Positions 31,650 to 39,390 of a DNA stretch of 64,000 bases are shown piece after piece (the first letter of the stretch is position 1; each line of letters starts with the position of its first letter). The notes below the pieces were generated by a model. That model searched no databases and was not told where the DNA came from. It saw nothing but the letters and a program-made list of their open reading frames with translations. The position numbers and the translations under genes were made by a program. Source of the DNA: Sphingomonas carotinifaciens (GTDB lineage: Bacteria; Pseudomonadota; Alphaproteobacteria; Sphingomonadales; Sphingomonadaceae). The stretch spans positions 2,611,001 to 2,675,000 of the forward strand of contig NZ_WSUT01000005.1 of the NCBI RefSeq assembly GCF_009789535.1, read 5' to 3'.

Positions 31650-32171
31650 CTCCTCATCATCCTCAATCCTCCGCACACGTTGGTAGGACTAAACGGCAGG
31701 CAAGATCGAGGCGTAAAGCCGTCTCGCGCTGCTCGACTCCGCATTTTCCTCCTTGACCTTAGCAATAATTATCATACCGTATACGAAACGGACGGATCGG
31801 GAAGGTGAATTCGAGAACAATCTCAATTTCTTGGATCATCGAATCAGCATTAGCCCACGCGCAACATATTGGTATCACTATTACAGGTTTGATAGTTCCG
31901 CCCGCATTATCGAAGCCGCCTTAACGTCTCCGGCACACCACTCGTTAGTACCGTGAGATCGCAGATCTCTTTTTCCCGAGTTCGACAAACAAGGCGCAGA
32001 AGAACGGCAAAAAAGCGTAAAACTTCACAGTCAAACTATGGGTTAAGCTTACCGTTCAAATTATGCACTCTGACCCACAGATCTCTGATCGCAACACGTC
32101 GTTTACAAACATTTCAACATGTTTACCGGCAAAAATGCTGGGAGCATCAGCTAGTACTTGGAGGGGGATAA
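31650..32171 (+). other. Gene-free, AT-richer interval upstream of TonB receptor
   Basis: About 520 bases, noticeably richer in A and T than the surroundings. I see no convincing gene; short open frames here lack family features. It should hold the promoter of the receptor at 32172. A strong Shine-Dalgarno run GGAGGGGG ends 5 bases before that ATG, and an AAACAT/ATGTTT dyad lies at about 32108-32125. Foreign origin is inferred from base composition and the adjoining IS. Confidence 0.6.
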
Positions 32172-35159
32172 ATGAAAGCGCAACATCTTAGAATCACGAT
32201 CGGCGCCTCGGCCTTGATCCTTGGAATGAGCGCACCGGTATCGTCGATTGCGGCACCAACGCTTCAACAGGCCGAGTTTGAGCCAGCGGTGAAGACGAAG
32301 GCCGAGTTAGCGGCCGAACGACGAGCGGCGCGTCGCGTCGCTCGTGCACGCGCGCGCCGGAAGGGAGGCACCGCAAGGTCCGGCGTCACAGTTCCTGGTC
32401 GTGAGGGATCCGCAACAGTTGAGGGCGGTGACATCATCGTGACCGGCCTGCGCGAGAGCGTCAGCAAGTCCATCGACAAGAAGCGCAAGGCGCGACAGAT
32501 CGTTGACGTCATTACCGCCGAGGATGCCGGCAAGCTGCCGGACAACAACGTGGTGGAGGCGATGGCACGCGTCACAGGCATCACGGTGACCCGGGCTGGA
32601 GGACGTGCTAACGGATTCAACATCCGCGGCCTTGCAGGCGTGCAGACGACCGTGAATGGCGTGGAGGGCTCCACTGCGCCTCTGCCCGGTGGCGAGGGGC
32701 GCACGCTCGCACTCGAGAGCCTACCCGCAGATCTCATCAAGTCGGTGGAGGTGTACAAGACCCGTACTGCGGATCAGATCGAGGGCGGCATCGGGGGCTC
32801 GGTGAACATTGAGTTGCGCCGACCGCTCGATCTGAAAAAGGGACTGACCGCGGCAGGCAGCATTCGCGGCACCTATGCCGAACAGGGCAAGCTCTGGAGC
32901 CCTTCGGTTAGCCTGCTGGTGGGCACGCGCTTCGACACCAGCGTAGGTGAGATCGGCTTCCTGCTCAACGGCGCCTATTACAAGCAACCCTATGCCGAGG
33001 CGTACAACGTCAGCGAGTCTCCCGATCTGCTGGGCGGGCCGGACTCCCGCATCCGCGCCAGCCTGCCCGCTGGGGAAAGGGCGACACTCGTTGCGCCTTA
33101 TCGAGCACAATACGGCACGAACGATGGTGAACGGGAGCAGAAGTCTCTGAGCGGCGTCATTCAATGGCGCGCTACCGATAGGCTGAACTTCGTACTCGAA
33201 GCTTCTTACACGGGAGAGCAGTATTCGGACGAGTCGAGCTCGCTTTACGTCCGGACGCGAGAGGACCCGTATGTGCTGAGCAACATCAGAACGGCACCTA
33301 CGGGGGTCTTACTCGGCTACGACATCACCAATCCCCAATTCGCGGATGGTACGTTCGCCAACTTCGGAAACATTGCCGCCGGCTTTGATGGTGGAGAGAA
33401 CCGGGGCAAGTCGGAGAACTACCGGACGAATTTTGAGGCGCACTTTGAAACCGAAGGCGTGCGAATCGATGGCAGCGCGCAGTACCAGTGGAGTAACAAT
33501 GACTACCACGGCATAGGTCATGGCGGCAGCTACTCCGGTTTATCCAAGGTCCGTGTCGATTTCGACTCGCCGAAGGTGCTTGGCAACGGACCGTACTTCG
33601 ACTTCAACGTCAGTCCCACAAACGCCGATCTCGCGCGAGTCCAGTACCTGCGCGATAATCTAGGTCACGGCGACAATCAGCAGTTCTCGGCGCAGATTGA
33701 CGTGTGGAAGGAGTTGGACAACAACGGCGTGCTGCGTGCAGCGAAGTTCGGCGGACGGTTTTCCCGCAACACCGCCTTCTTCCGCGACAGCTACAGGTTC
33801 GCGGGTTATTTCGATCCGGCACTGTCGCTACCGACCTCAACGATCCCGGGCGTCTCGACCAGATTGGTCACTCCCAATCTTCCGGGCGGCTCGCCGCTGT
33901 CGTGGGTTCAATTGAACAATCGCGAACTTTACGACAACTGGGGCGCGGTCACCAAGTTCATCGCCGGCAGCAGATACGAGTTCCTTGATGGCCCGGGCCG
34001 CGACGAAGGTGCCGCGGCATTGTTCGCCACGCCAGAGCCATCGGCCGCCAACCCGACCCTGACCAGCGCCTCAGAAGAGAACGTCTTCGCGTCCTACGGA
34101 ACCCTAGACTATGCCTTCAACGCGGTCTTCCCCGTCGACGGCAACATCGGGCTCAGATATGTCAACACATGGGGCAACATCAACGGCTCGAGCATCCGCT
34201 TGGGAACGCCGATCATCGATCCCGTCACGAAGTTGCCAACTGGCGAGTTCGGCCCGGACAGCCGAGAAATCACAGCGGTCAGGATCAACTATACGGACTT
34301 GCTGCCCAGCGCCTTCGGCACCGTCCACTTCACGGACAAGCTACAACTGCGTATCAGCTACAGCCACAACGTTCAGCGCCCGAGCCTGTTTCTTCTTCGC
34401 AACTCCCGCGTCATCAACTATCGCGATCCCAACGACCGACTGTATGCGGGCAATCCCAATCTGAAGCCCACGACCACCGACGATTACAACGCCTCGCTCG
34501 AATGGTATCCTGCTCCGGGAAGCACCGTGTCCGTCGCTGCATTCCGCAAGAACCAGACGGGCTTCATCTACGAGACTGCCCAGATCGAGCCGGTTCCGGA
34601 ACTCGGAAATCAGAACCGCATCGTCGTTCAGCCCAGGAACGCGGGTCCTGGACGCACGCAGGGCATCGAGTTCCAGGCCACCGGCTTCTTCCGCTTCCTT
34701 CCTGGCTTTCTACGGAACCTTGGCGCAACGGTGAATGCGACATGGATCCCGACGGCAGACGTGTCTCTACCGCGTCAGATCGAAAGCGAGAACGCGAACG
34801 ATCCGATCCAATACGAATTCGTCCGCAAACGTGCGCCCTTCACGTCGAGAATGTCCTACAATTTGATCGGTTACTATGAGACGCCTGTCTTCAGCGCCCG
34901 CCTGGCCTACAACTGGCGCTCAAGCTACCAAACGGACGTCAACGCCATAAACGAGACCTACATTATTTCGTCGAACCCGACGCAACGTCTCGATGGTGCG
35001 ATCAACTTCACACCCGTGAAGTACCTCACGTTCAGTTTGGAAGGGCAGAACCTTCTGAGAAACGTCGATAGAAGCTACTACTATCTTTATCCCGAACTGC
35101 CCGTCGGATTGCGAGCCATGGCTAGAACCATCACGGGAAGTGTTCGCTTCCGCTTCTGA
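32172..35159 (+). CDS. TonB-dependent outer-membrane receptor with basic N-terminal insert
   Basis: A 995-residue receptor. A signal peptide (1-28, ending SSIAA) is followed by an unusual stretch rich in Arg and Ala (about 50-64, RRAARRVARARARRK), then a TonB box GDIIVTG at 86-92. The plug domain (RQIVDVITAEDAGKLPDNN, MARVTGITVTRAGGR, VEVYKTRTADQIEGGIGG) and a large 22-strand-type barrel end in a terminal Phe. The layout matches the large Caulobacter/Xanthomonas type receptors that often take up carbohydrates or their breakdown products. It stands alone between IS fragments, so its substrate cannot be inferred from neighbours. Codon use seems less GC-biased than in the core genes. Confidence 0.9.
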   Translation: MKAQHLRITIGASALILGMSAPVSSIAAPTLQQAEFEPAVKTKAELAAERRAARRVARARARRKGGTARSGVTVPGREGSATVEGGDIIVTGLRESVSKSIDKKRKARQIVDVITAEDAGKLPDNNVVEAMARVTGITVTRAGGRANGFNIRGLAGVQTTVNGVEGSTAPLPGGEGRTLALESLPADLIKSVEVYKTRTADQIEGGIGGSVNIELRRPLDLKKGLTAAGSIRGTYAEQGKLWSPSVSLLVGTRFDTSVGEIGFLLNGAYYKQPYAEAYNVSESPDLLGGPDSRIRASLPAGERATLVAPYRAQYGTNDGEREQKSLSGVIQWRATDRLNFVLEASYTGEQYSDESSSLYVRTREDPYVLSNIRTAPTGVLLGYDITNPQFADGTFANFGNIAAGFDGGENRGKSENYRTNFEAHFETEGVRIDGSAQYQWSNNDYHGIGHGGSYSGLSKVRVDFDSPKVLGNGPYFDFNVSPTNADLARVQYLRDNLGHGDNQQFSAQIDVWKELDNNGVLRAAKFGGRFSRNTAFFRDSYRFAGYFDPALSLPTSTIPGVSTRLVTPNLPGGSPLSWVQLNNRELYDNWGAVTKFIAGSRYEFLDGPGRDEGAAALFATPEPSAANPTLTSASEENVFASYGTLDYAFNAVFPVDGNIGLRYVNTWGNINGSSIRLGTPIIDPVTKLPTGEFGPDSREITAVRINYTDLLPSAFGTVHFTDKLQLRISYSHNVQRPSLFLLRNSRVINYRDPNDRLYAGNPNLKPTTTDDYNASLEWYPAPGSTVSVAAFRKNQTGFIYETAQIEPVPELGNQNRIVVQPRNAGPGRTQGIEFQATGFFRFLPGFLRNLGATVNATWIPTADVSLPRQIESENANDPIQYEFVRKRAPFTSRMSYNLIGYYETPVFSARLAYNWRSSYQTDVNAINETYIISSNPTQRLDGAINFTPVKYLTFSLEGQNLLRNVDRSYYYLYPELPVGLRAMARTITGSVRFRF

Positions 35160-35170
35160 CCGTATCTACC

Positions 35171-35196
35171 GGCCTAGGCGCCGCGCCGCCTAGGCC
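35171..35196 (+). terminator. Terminator-like hairpin after TonB receptor
   Basis: GGCCTAGGCG at 35171-35180 and CGCCTAGGCC at 35187-35196 form a perfect 10-bp stem with a six-base loop, 11 bases after the receptor stop. There is no clear T-run, so it may stop transcription inefficiently or protect the mRNA 3' end. Confidence 0.55.
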
Positions 35197-36055
35197 CCCG
35201 AAGGACCGATCGCCTGGACTCTCGCCACCCTCGTTTTGATGGATTGCTGAGGTCCAGATGGTCGGGGCCAGCGCAGAGACGCGGAGTTCCAGGCACCACG
35301 GGCGGATGTCGGCGTGGCACCGCTCACGTCACCGCCCTCCCAGATAGCGTGTTCCGGTACTGCGCGTCGATCAAGCGAACGATGCAGCGATCGTGCGGCC
35401 CGCGGCCGCACTCCATCTGCCGCGGATCGCCGCGTTTCGGCTCCCACCGGTCTCATTGCCGTGGCAGATCGAGCGTCCTCCGCCGGACCGTCATCGCTGC
35501 GCGGAGACCGTACGCGATCATGACCTCTGTGACGCCAGGTCGGTCGGTGGCCGCAAGGACGATGTGACGGCCCGCACCGCCGGCAAGGCACTGCCGAGCG
35601 GGATCGGCGTCAGGCCCGGCGGATGGCCCGCCAACCCTCGTCATCTGCCCCACACGGCACCTTATGCTGCATCGACCTACGCTGCCCGAGGACGCGGCAC
35701 ACCCGTCGTTCAGACACATCAGCACCTCTCGCGCCTGGTCGATGCACCGCAGGCACCGTTCAGGGATCAGAAGTTTCCCTGCGCCGCCTCCTGCAGAATC
35801 AGATTATCGAGCGTCAGGTCCGAGATCGCGCGCGCCTCAGCCGGGCATTGTCCTTATCCAGATCCTTCATTCGCCGCGTCCGGTCCGTCTTCAGATCATC
35901 ATACTCCTTGCGCCACCGGTAATAAGTTTGCTCGCTGACTGCTCTACACGAGTGATGACCTCCATCCGCCCCGTCCGCACTCTCCTAACAGAGTACGAAA
36001 GGACCTTCCCGAGAGCCGATGGCCTCAAGCAACCGCGTCGCGCCCGCAACACGCG
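35197..36055. other. Gene-poor junk interval containing the IS remnant
   Basis: Apart from the transposase fragments at 35620-35940, no gene is supported. Open frames between 35200 and 35600 have no family features and read as decayed sequence. It separates the receptor from the truncated channel gene and looks like a scar of past rearrangement. Confidence 0.6.
35620..35940 (-). pseudogene. Decayed IS3-family transposase remnant (orfA/orfB fragments)
   Basis: On the minus strand 35767-35939 encodes the C-terminal half of an OrfA: VSEQTYYRWRKEYDDLK, then MKDLDKDNARLRRAI and LTLDNLILQEAAQGNF, followed by a stop. Downstream, 35620-35720 encodes VSERRVCRVLGQRRSMQHK and PCGADDE, the start of an OrfB of the same IS group, interrupted by frameshifts and a stop. 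The N-terminal half of OrfA and nearly all of the catalytic core are lost. It differs from the other two IS elements in this region. Confidence 0.78.
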
Positions 36056-36352
36056 TCAGGCCGGACGCTTACCCGAGACGAAAGTATCGAATAGCCGCGA
36101 CCGTTGAGTAACCGGCACGATATCGCCGTATCCGACGGTCGTGACGGTGATCATGGTGAAATAGAGGATGTCGGCAAAGGTGACCGGCTTGCCCGAGGAT
36201 CGGTGCAGGCCGTCGCAATCGAACCGATGAACCGCCAGCGCGATGCTGATAAGCGCTAAAGCGAGCGAGGCCCGCCATGGCAAGCTTAGCCAAATCGGCG
36301 TGCGGCTGCGTCGATAAAGGTGATGACTAGGCCTTTGGCTGTTAATCTCCAC
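36056..36352 (-). pseudogene. Truncated potassium-channel gene (pore and selectivity filter only)
   Basis: A 98-codon frame. It encodes an N-terminal basic segment, one membrane helix (about 26-42), a pore helix and the K+ selectivity filter TVGYGD at 72-77 (ILYFTMITVTTVGYGDIVPV). Two-TM channels then continue through a second membrane helix and usually a cytoplasmic domain. Here the family sequence stops after RSRLFDTFV and ends SGKRPA at about 36075, next to IS debris. Without the second helix it cannot form a normal channel. It begins 9 bases after mnhG, so it was probably the last gene of the Mrp operon. Confidence 0.72.
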
Positions 36353-36361
36353 AACGTAGGG

Positions 36362-36769
36362 TCAGTTATCGGCGGTTGATGCAGGTGTACCCTGCCTCGG
36401 CGCCTCGAAGCTCGCCCAATCGCCTTCTTCGCTTGGGCGGGGCGGTGGGCCAGCGATACCGTCGGTTTCGCGACCGGTTCGGAGCCGGTGCAGGTGTACC
36501 TTGGCGATCATGTTGGCCGAAATTGGCGCTGTGATGAAAAGAAACAGCGAAATCAGAAGTTCATGCACGGTCCAGACGCCGAGCCGCGCCTGGAAATAGA
36601 TGATCGAGGCAAGGAGAAGCGCACCAAGGCCGAGCGTCGTTGCCTTGGTCGGCCCATGCAGCCGCTCCATGGTCGATGGCAGGCGGACCAGGCCCCAACT
36701 TCCGATAAGTGCGAAGCCGGCGCCCAGAAGCACCAGCACGACAATGGTGATGTCGGCGATAATGCTCAT
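36362..36769 (-). CDS. mnhG: Mrp-type cation/proton antiporter subunit G
   Basis: A 135-residue MrpG/PhaG protein with three membrane helices (IADITIVVLVLLGAGFALIG, ATTLGLGALLLASIIYF, VHELLISLFLFITAPISANM) and the family segment GLVRLPSTMERLHGPTKATTLG. The C-terminal tail is polar. Its ATG overlaps the F-subunit stop. By family it is one of the small subunits that hold the hetero-oligomeric antiporter together. Confidence 0.92.
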   Translation of the reverse strand: MSIIADITIVVLVLLGAGFALIGSWGLVRLPSTMERLHGPTKATTLGLGALLLASIIYFQARLGVWTVHELLISLFLFITAPISANMIAKVHLHRLRTGRETDGIAGPPPRPSEEGDWASFEAPRQGTPASTADN

Positions 36770-37035
36770 TCCACGATGTCCCCGCGGAGGATGAATTTGC
36801 AAAAGGCGATAGTGCTGACGAATCCGACCATCGCCAGCAACAGAGCGGCTTCGAAATAGGTATCGTTGTTGTCGTTCATACCGATCAGGACGATCAGCGC
36901 GATCGCGTTGATGACCATCGTGTCGAGCGCGACGATCCGGTCGCCCAGTGCAGGTCCATGGAGCAGCCGCCACATGTTCAGCAGCAAGGCAAGCGCGATG
37001 CAGCCAGCCGCGATATGAAGCGCAATGTCGATCAT
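36766..37035 (-). CDS. mnhF: Mrp-type cation/proton antiporter subunit F
   Basis: An 89-residue MrpF/PhaF protein with three membrane helices. The family stretch RLLHGPALGDRIVALDTMVI is visible after the first helix, and the C-terminus reads FVSTIAFCKFILRGDIVE. Overlaps both neighbours by four bases (ATGA). Confidence 0.92.
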   Translation of the reverse strand: MIDIALHIAAGCIALALLLNMWRLLHGPALGDRIVALDTMVINAIALIVLIGMNDNNDTYFEAALLLAMVGFVSTIAFCKFILRGDIVE

Positions 37036-37520
37036 GCGAAAATCCGTTGCAGACGTGCTTCGTAGCGTGCCTTTATTCGTGCGACCTCCGCCGCGTCGTC
37101 GGCGACATCGAGCGCGTGGACCAGCAGGAAACGCCCATCGGCCGAAACGTCCGAGGACACGGTGCCGGGCGTCAGGCTGATCGTGCCGGCCAGCATGGTA
37201 ATCGCTTCCGGCGTGGCCAGGTCGATCGGCACGATCAACCAGCGTGCATGCAAATCACGGTTGCGCCGAAACAGGATCAACCATGCGACCTGAAAATTCG
37301 CGAGAATGATGTCGAGCCCTACTATGGCCAGATAGCCCGCAAGGGCGCTGCCGAAACGTACCCGGGGCCGGTCCGGCCAGAAAGGCTGTGTGAATTTGGG
37401 CAGGATCAGCGCGAAGATCCCGCCCAGTACCACGCCCCCGACCGTGATGTTGTTGACCATCAACAGCCAAACGACCAGCAGCATCGCCGAGAGCGCTGGA
37501 TGGGGCAGCAGCCGCTTCAT
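37032..37520 (-). CDS. mnhE: Mrp-type cation/proton antiporter subunit E
   Basis: A 162-residue MrpE/PhaE protein. Hydrophobic N-terminal helices (LSAMLLVVWLLMVNNITVGG) are followed by the soluble family region WLIVPIDLATPEAITMLAGT and ISLTPGTVSSDV, typical of MrpE. Overlaps subunits D and F by ATGA, giving strictly coupled translation. Confidence 0.93.
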   Translation of the reverse strand: MKRLLPHPALSAMLLVVWLLMVNNITVGGVVLGGIFALILPKFTQPFWPDRPRVRFGSALAGYLAIVGLDIILANFQVAWLILFRRNRDLHARWLIVPIDLATPEAITMLAGTISLTPGTVSSDVSADGRFLLVHALDVADDAAEVARIKARYEARLQRIFA

Positions 37521-39040
37521 AGCGTCGCTCCCAATATCGCTGTAACATAACGATCAGGAGCCATGACCTGCACGGCGGTGGCGCGTGTCTGGGTCGTCAC
37601 CCACCCCGCCGCTATGGTGAGCAACACCAACATAGCGAGCAGCATGATCGGCGCGACGAACTCGGCGTTCGACCGCCGGGAAGCTGCGATGGCGTCGGCG
37701 TGCTCCGGTGCGGCTTTCCAGAACAGGGTCGAGCCGCTGCGCGAGAAGCCGATGACACCTACGAGCGTGGTTGCGAGGATCGTCGCCCAGATCACCTGCC
37801 ATCCCGTGATCCCAAAACTCGCGTCGAGGATCAGCAGCTTGCCAACAAACCCTGCCAGCGGCGGCAGCCCAACGGCCGCGATCGCCGCGACGAGGTACAG
37901 CAGCCCAGCCATATCCTGCCCGGCAAAGTGCGGGCTCGGCACGATCGCGTCGGCATATTGCCCGCGACGCCGCATCGTTACATCGGCAACGAGAAACAAG
38001 GCCGCTCCCGCCAGCGTCGCCTGTACCAGATAGTAGAGCGCGGCCGCCAGCGTCACCTCTTGCCATAAGGATACAGGCATAAGCAGCGTGCCCGTGGACG
38101 CCAGTACCGCAAACGCCGCCTGTTCGCGCATCCCGCGTGCTGTCAGTATCCCGACAAAGCCGATAACAGCCCCAAGGATGGCGGCGGGCAGCAGATAGGG
38201 TGCCGGCACCCAGGACGCGGCGCCCGCCTGTGCGCCGAAGATCAAGGGCACGGTGCGGATCATTGCGTAGACGCCGACCTTGGTCATGATCGCGAAAAGG
38301 GCGGCGACCACCGGCATCGTGGCGGCATAGGTGCGCGGCAACCAGAGATGGATCGGCACCACCGCCGCCTTCAGGCCGAACACCGTCATGAGCAGTAGCC
38401 CGGCAATGCGGAGCAGCCCCTGATCCGCTGGCCCGAGCAGTACGACCTTGACGGCCAAATCCGCCATGTTGAGCGTCGCGGTGAGGCCATAGAGCAGGCC
38501 CAGCGCGATCAGGAACAGCGCTGACCCGACGATATTGACGACGACATACGCAACCCCGGCCTTGAGACGCAGTGCGCCTTGTCCGTGCAGCATCAGGCCA
38601 TAGGAGGCGATCAGCAGCACCTCGAAGAATACGAAAAGATTGAACAGGTCGCCGGTCAGGAATGCGCCGTTCAGTCCCATCAGTTGGAAATGGAACAGCG
38701 GATGGAAATGCCAGCCCCGCTGGTCGGCGCCGGTGATAATCGCGTGGACCAAGACGCTGATTGCCAGCACCGCCGCCAGCACCAGCATCATCGCAGCAAG
38801 ACGGTCGAGTATCAGGACGATCCCGAACGGCGCCGGCCAGCCGCCGAGCGTATAGCTACGGATAACATCATCCTGCGCTATCACAAACGCGGCGATTGCC
38901 GCGACCAGCATCGCGGCGCAACCCGCAAGCGACACGGTCACCGCGGCCATCTTATGCCGGCGCATGAGCAACATCGTGACGGGCGCGATCACCGCCGGGA
39001 TGACGATCGGTGTGATCGACAGATGGTCGAGAAGGATCAC
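37517..39040 (-). CDS. mnhD: Mrp-type cation/proton antiporter subunit D
   Basis: A 507-residue membrane protein of the NuoM/N-like proton-channel family with about 14 helices. The signature regions LMGLNGAFLTGDLFNLFVFFEVLLIASYGLM and FGLKAAVVPIHLWLPRTYA (shown in parts) contain the conserved Glu and Lys that carry protons in complex I homologues: FFEVLL and FGLKAAVVPIHLWLP. Part of the ATGA-linked operon. Confidence 0.95.
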   Translation of the reverse strand: MILLDHLSITPIVIPAVIAPVTMLLMRRHKMAAVTVSLAGCAAMLVAAIAAFVIAQDDVIRSYTLGGWPAPFGIVLILDRLAAMMLVLAAVLAISVLVHAIITGADQRGWHFHPLFHFQLMGLNGAFLTGDLFNLFVFFEVLLIASYGLMLHGQGALRLKAGVAYVVVNIVGSALFLIALGLLYGLTATLNMADLAVKVVLLGPADQGLLRIAGLLLMTVFGLKAAVVPIHLWLPRTYAATMPVVAALFAIMTKVGVYAMIRTVPLIFGAQAGAASWVPAPYLLPAAILGAVIGFVGILTARGMREQAAFAVLASTGTLLMPVSLWQEVTLAAALYYLVQATLAGAALFLVADVTMRRRGQYADAIVPSPHFAGQDMAGLLYLVAAIAAVGLPPLAGFVGKLLILDASFGITGWQVIWATILATTLVGVIGFSRSGSTLFWKAAPEHADAIAASRRSNAEFVAPIMLLAMLVLLTIAAGWVTTQTRATAVQVMAPDRYVTAILGATL

Positions 39041-39390
39041 GATGCGCCCTCCCCGTCTGTCTTGATCATACCATCGACCTGGTCCGACCCGCTTTCGAGG
39101 AAGCTGCGCAAGGACAGGATCACGGTCAGGGCGGTCATGCCAAAGGTGATGACGATTGCGGTCAGGACAAGCGCCTGGGGAAGTGGATCGGCATGCTCTA
39201 CCACGTCCTTGGCATAGAGCGGTGGCCGATCAACGATCAGCCGACCGATCGCAAACAGAAACAGATTGACCGCATAGGACATCAGCGTCAGCCCCAGCAC
39301 CACCTGAAAGGTTCGGCCACGCAAGGCCAGATAGATGCCACCCGCAACCAGCATGGCGATGGCGGAAGCGACGAGGAATTCGAGGCTCAT
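39037..39390 (-). CDS. mnhC: Mrp-type cation/proton antiporter subunit C
   Basis: A 117-residue NuoK-like subunit with three membrane helices. The family region FQVVLGLTLMSYAVNLFLFA and the later DPLPQALVLTAIVITFGMTA are clear. Overlaps the AB fusion and subunit D by four bases on each side. Confidence 0.94.
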   Translation of the reverse strand: MSLEFLVASAIAMLVAGGIYLALRGRTFQVVLGLTLMSYAVNLFLFAIGRLIVDRPPLYAKDVVEHADPLPQALVLTAIVITFGMTALTVILSLRSFLESGSDQVDGMIKTDGEGAS

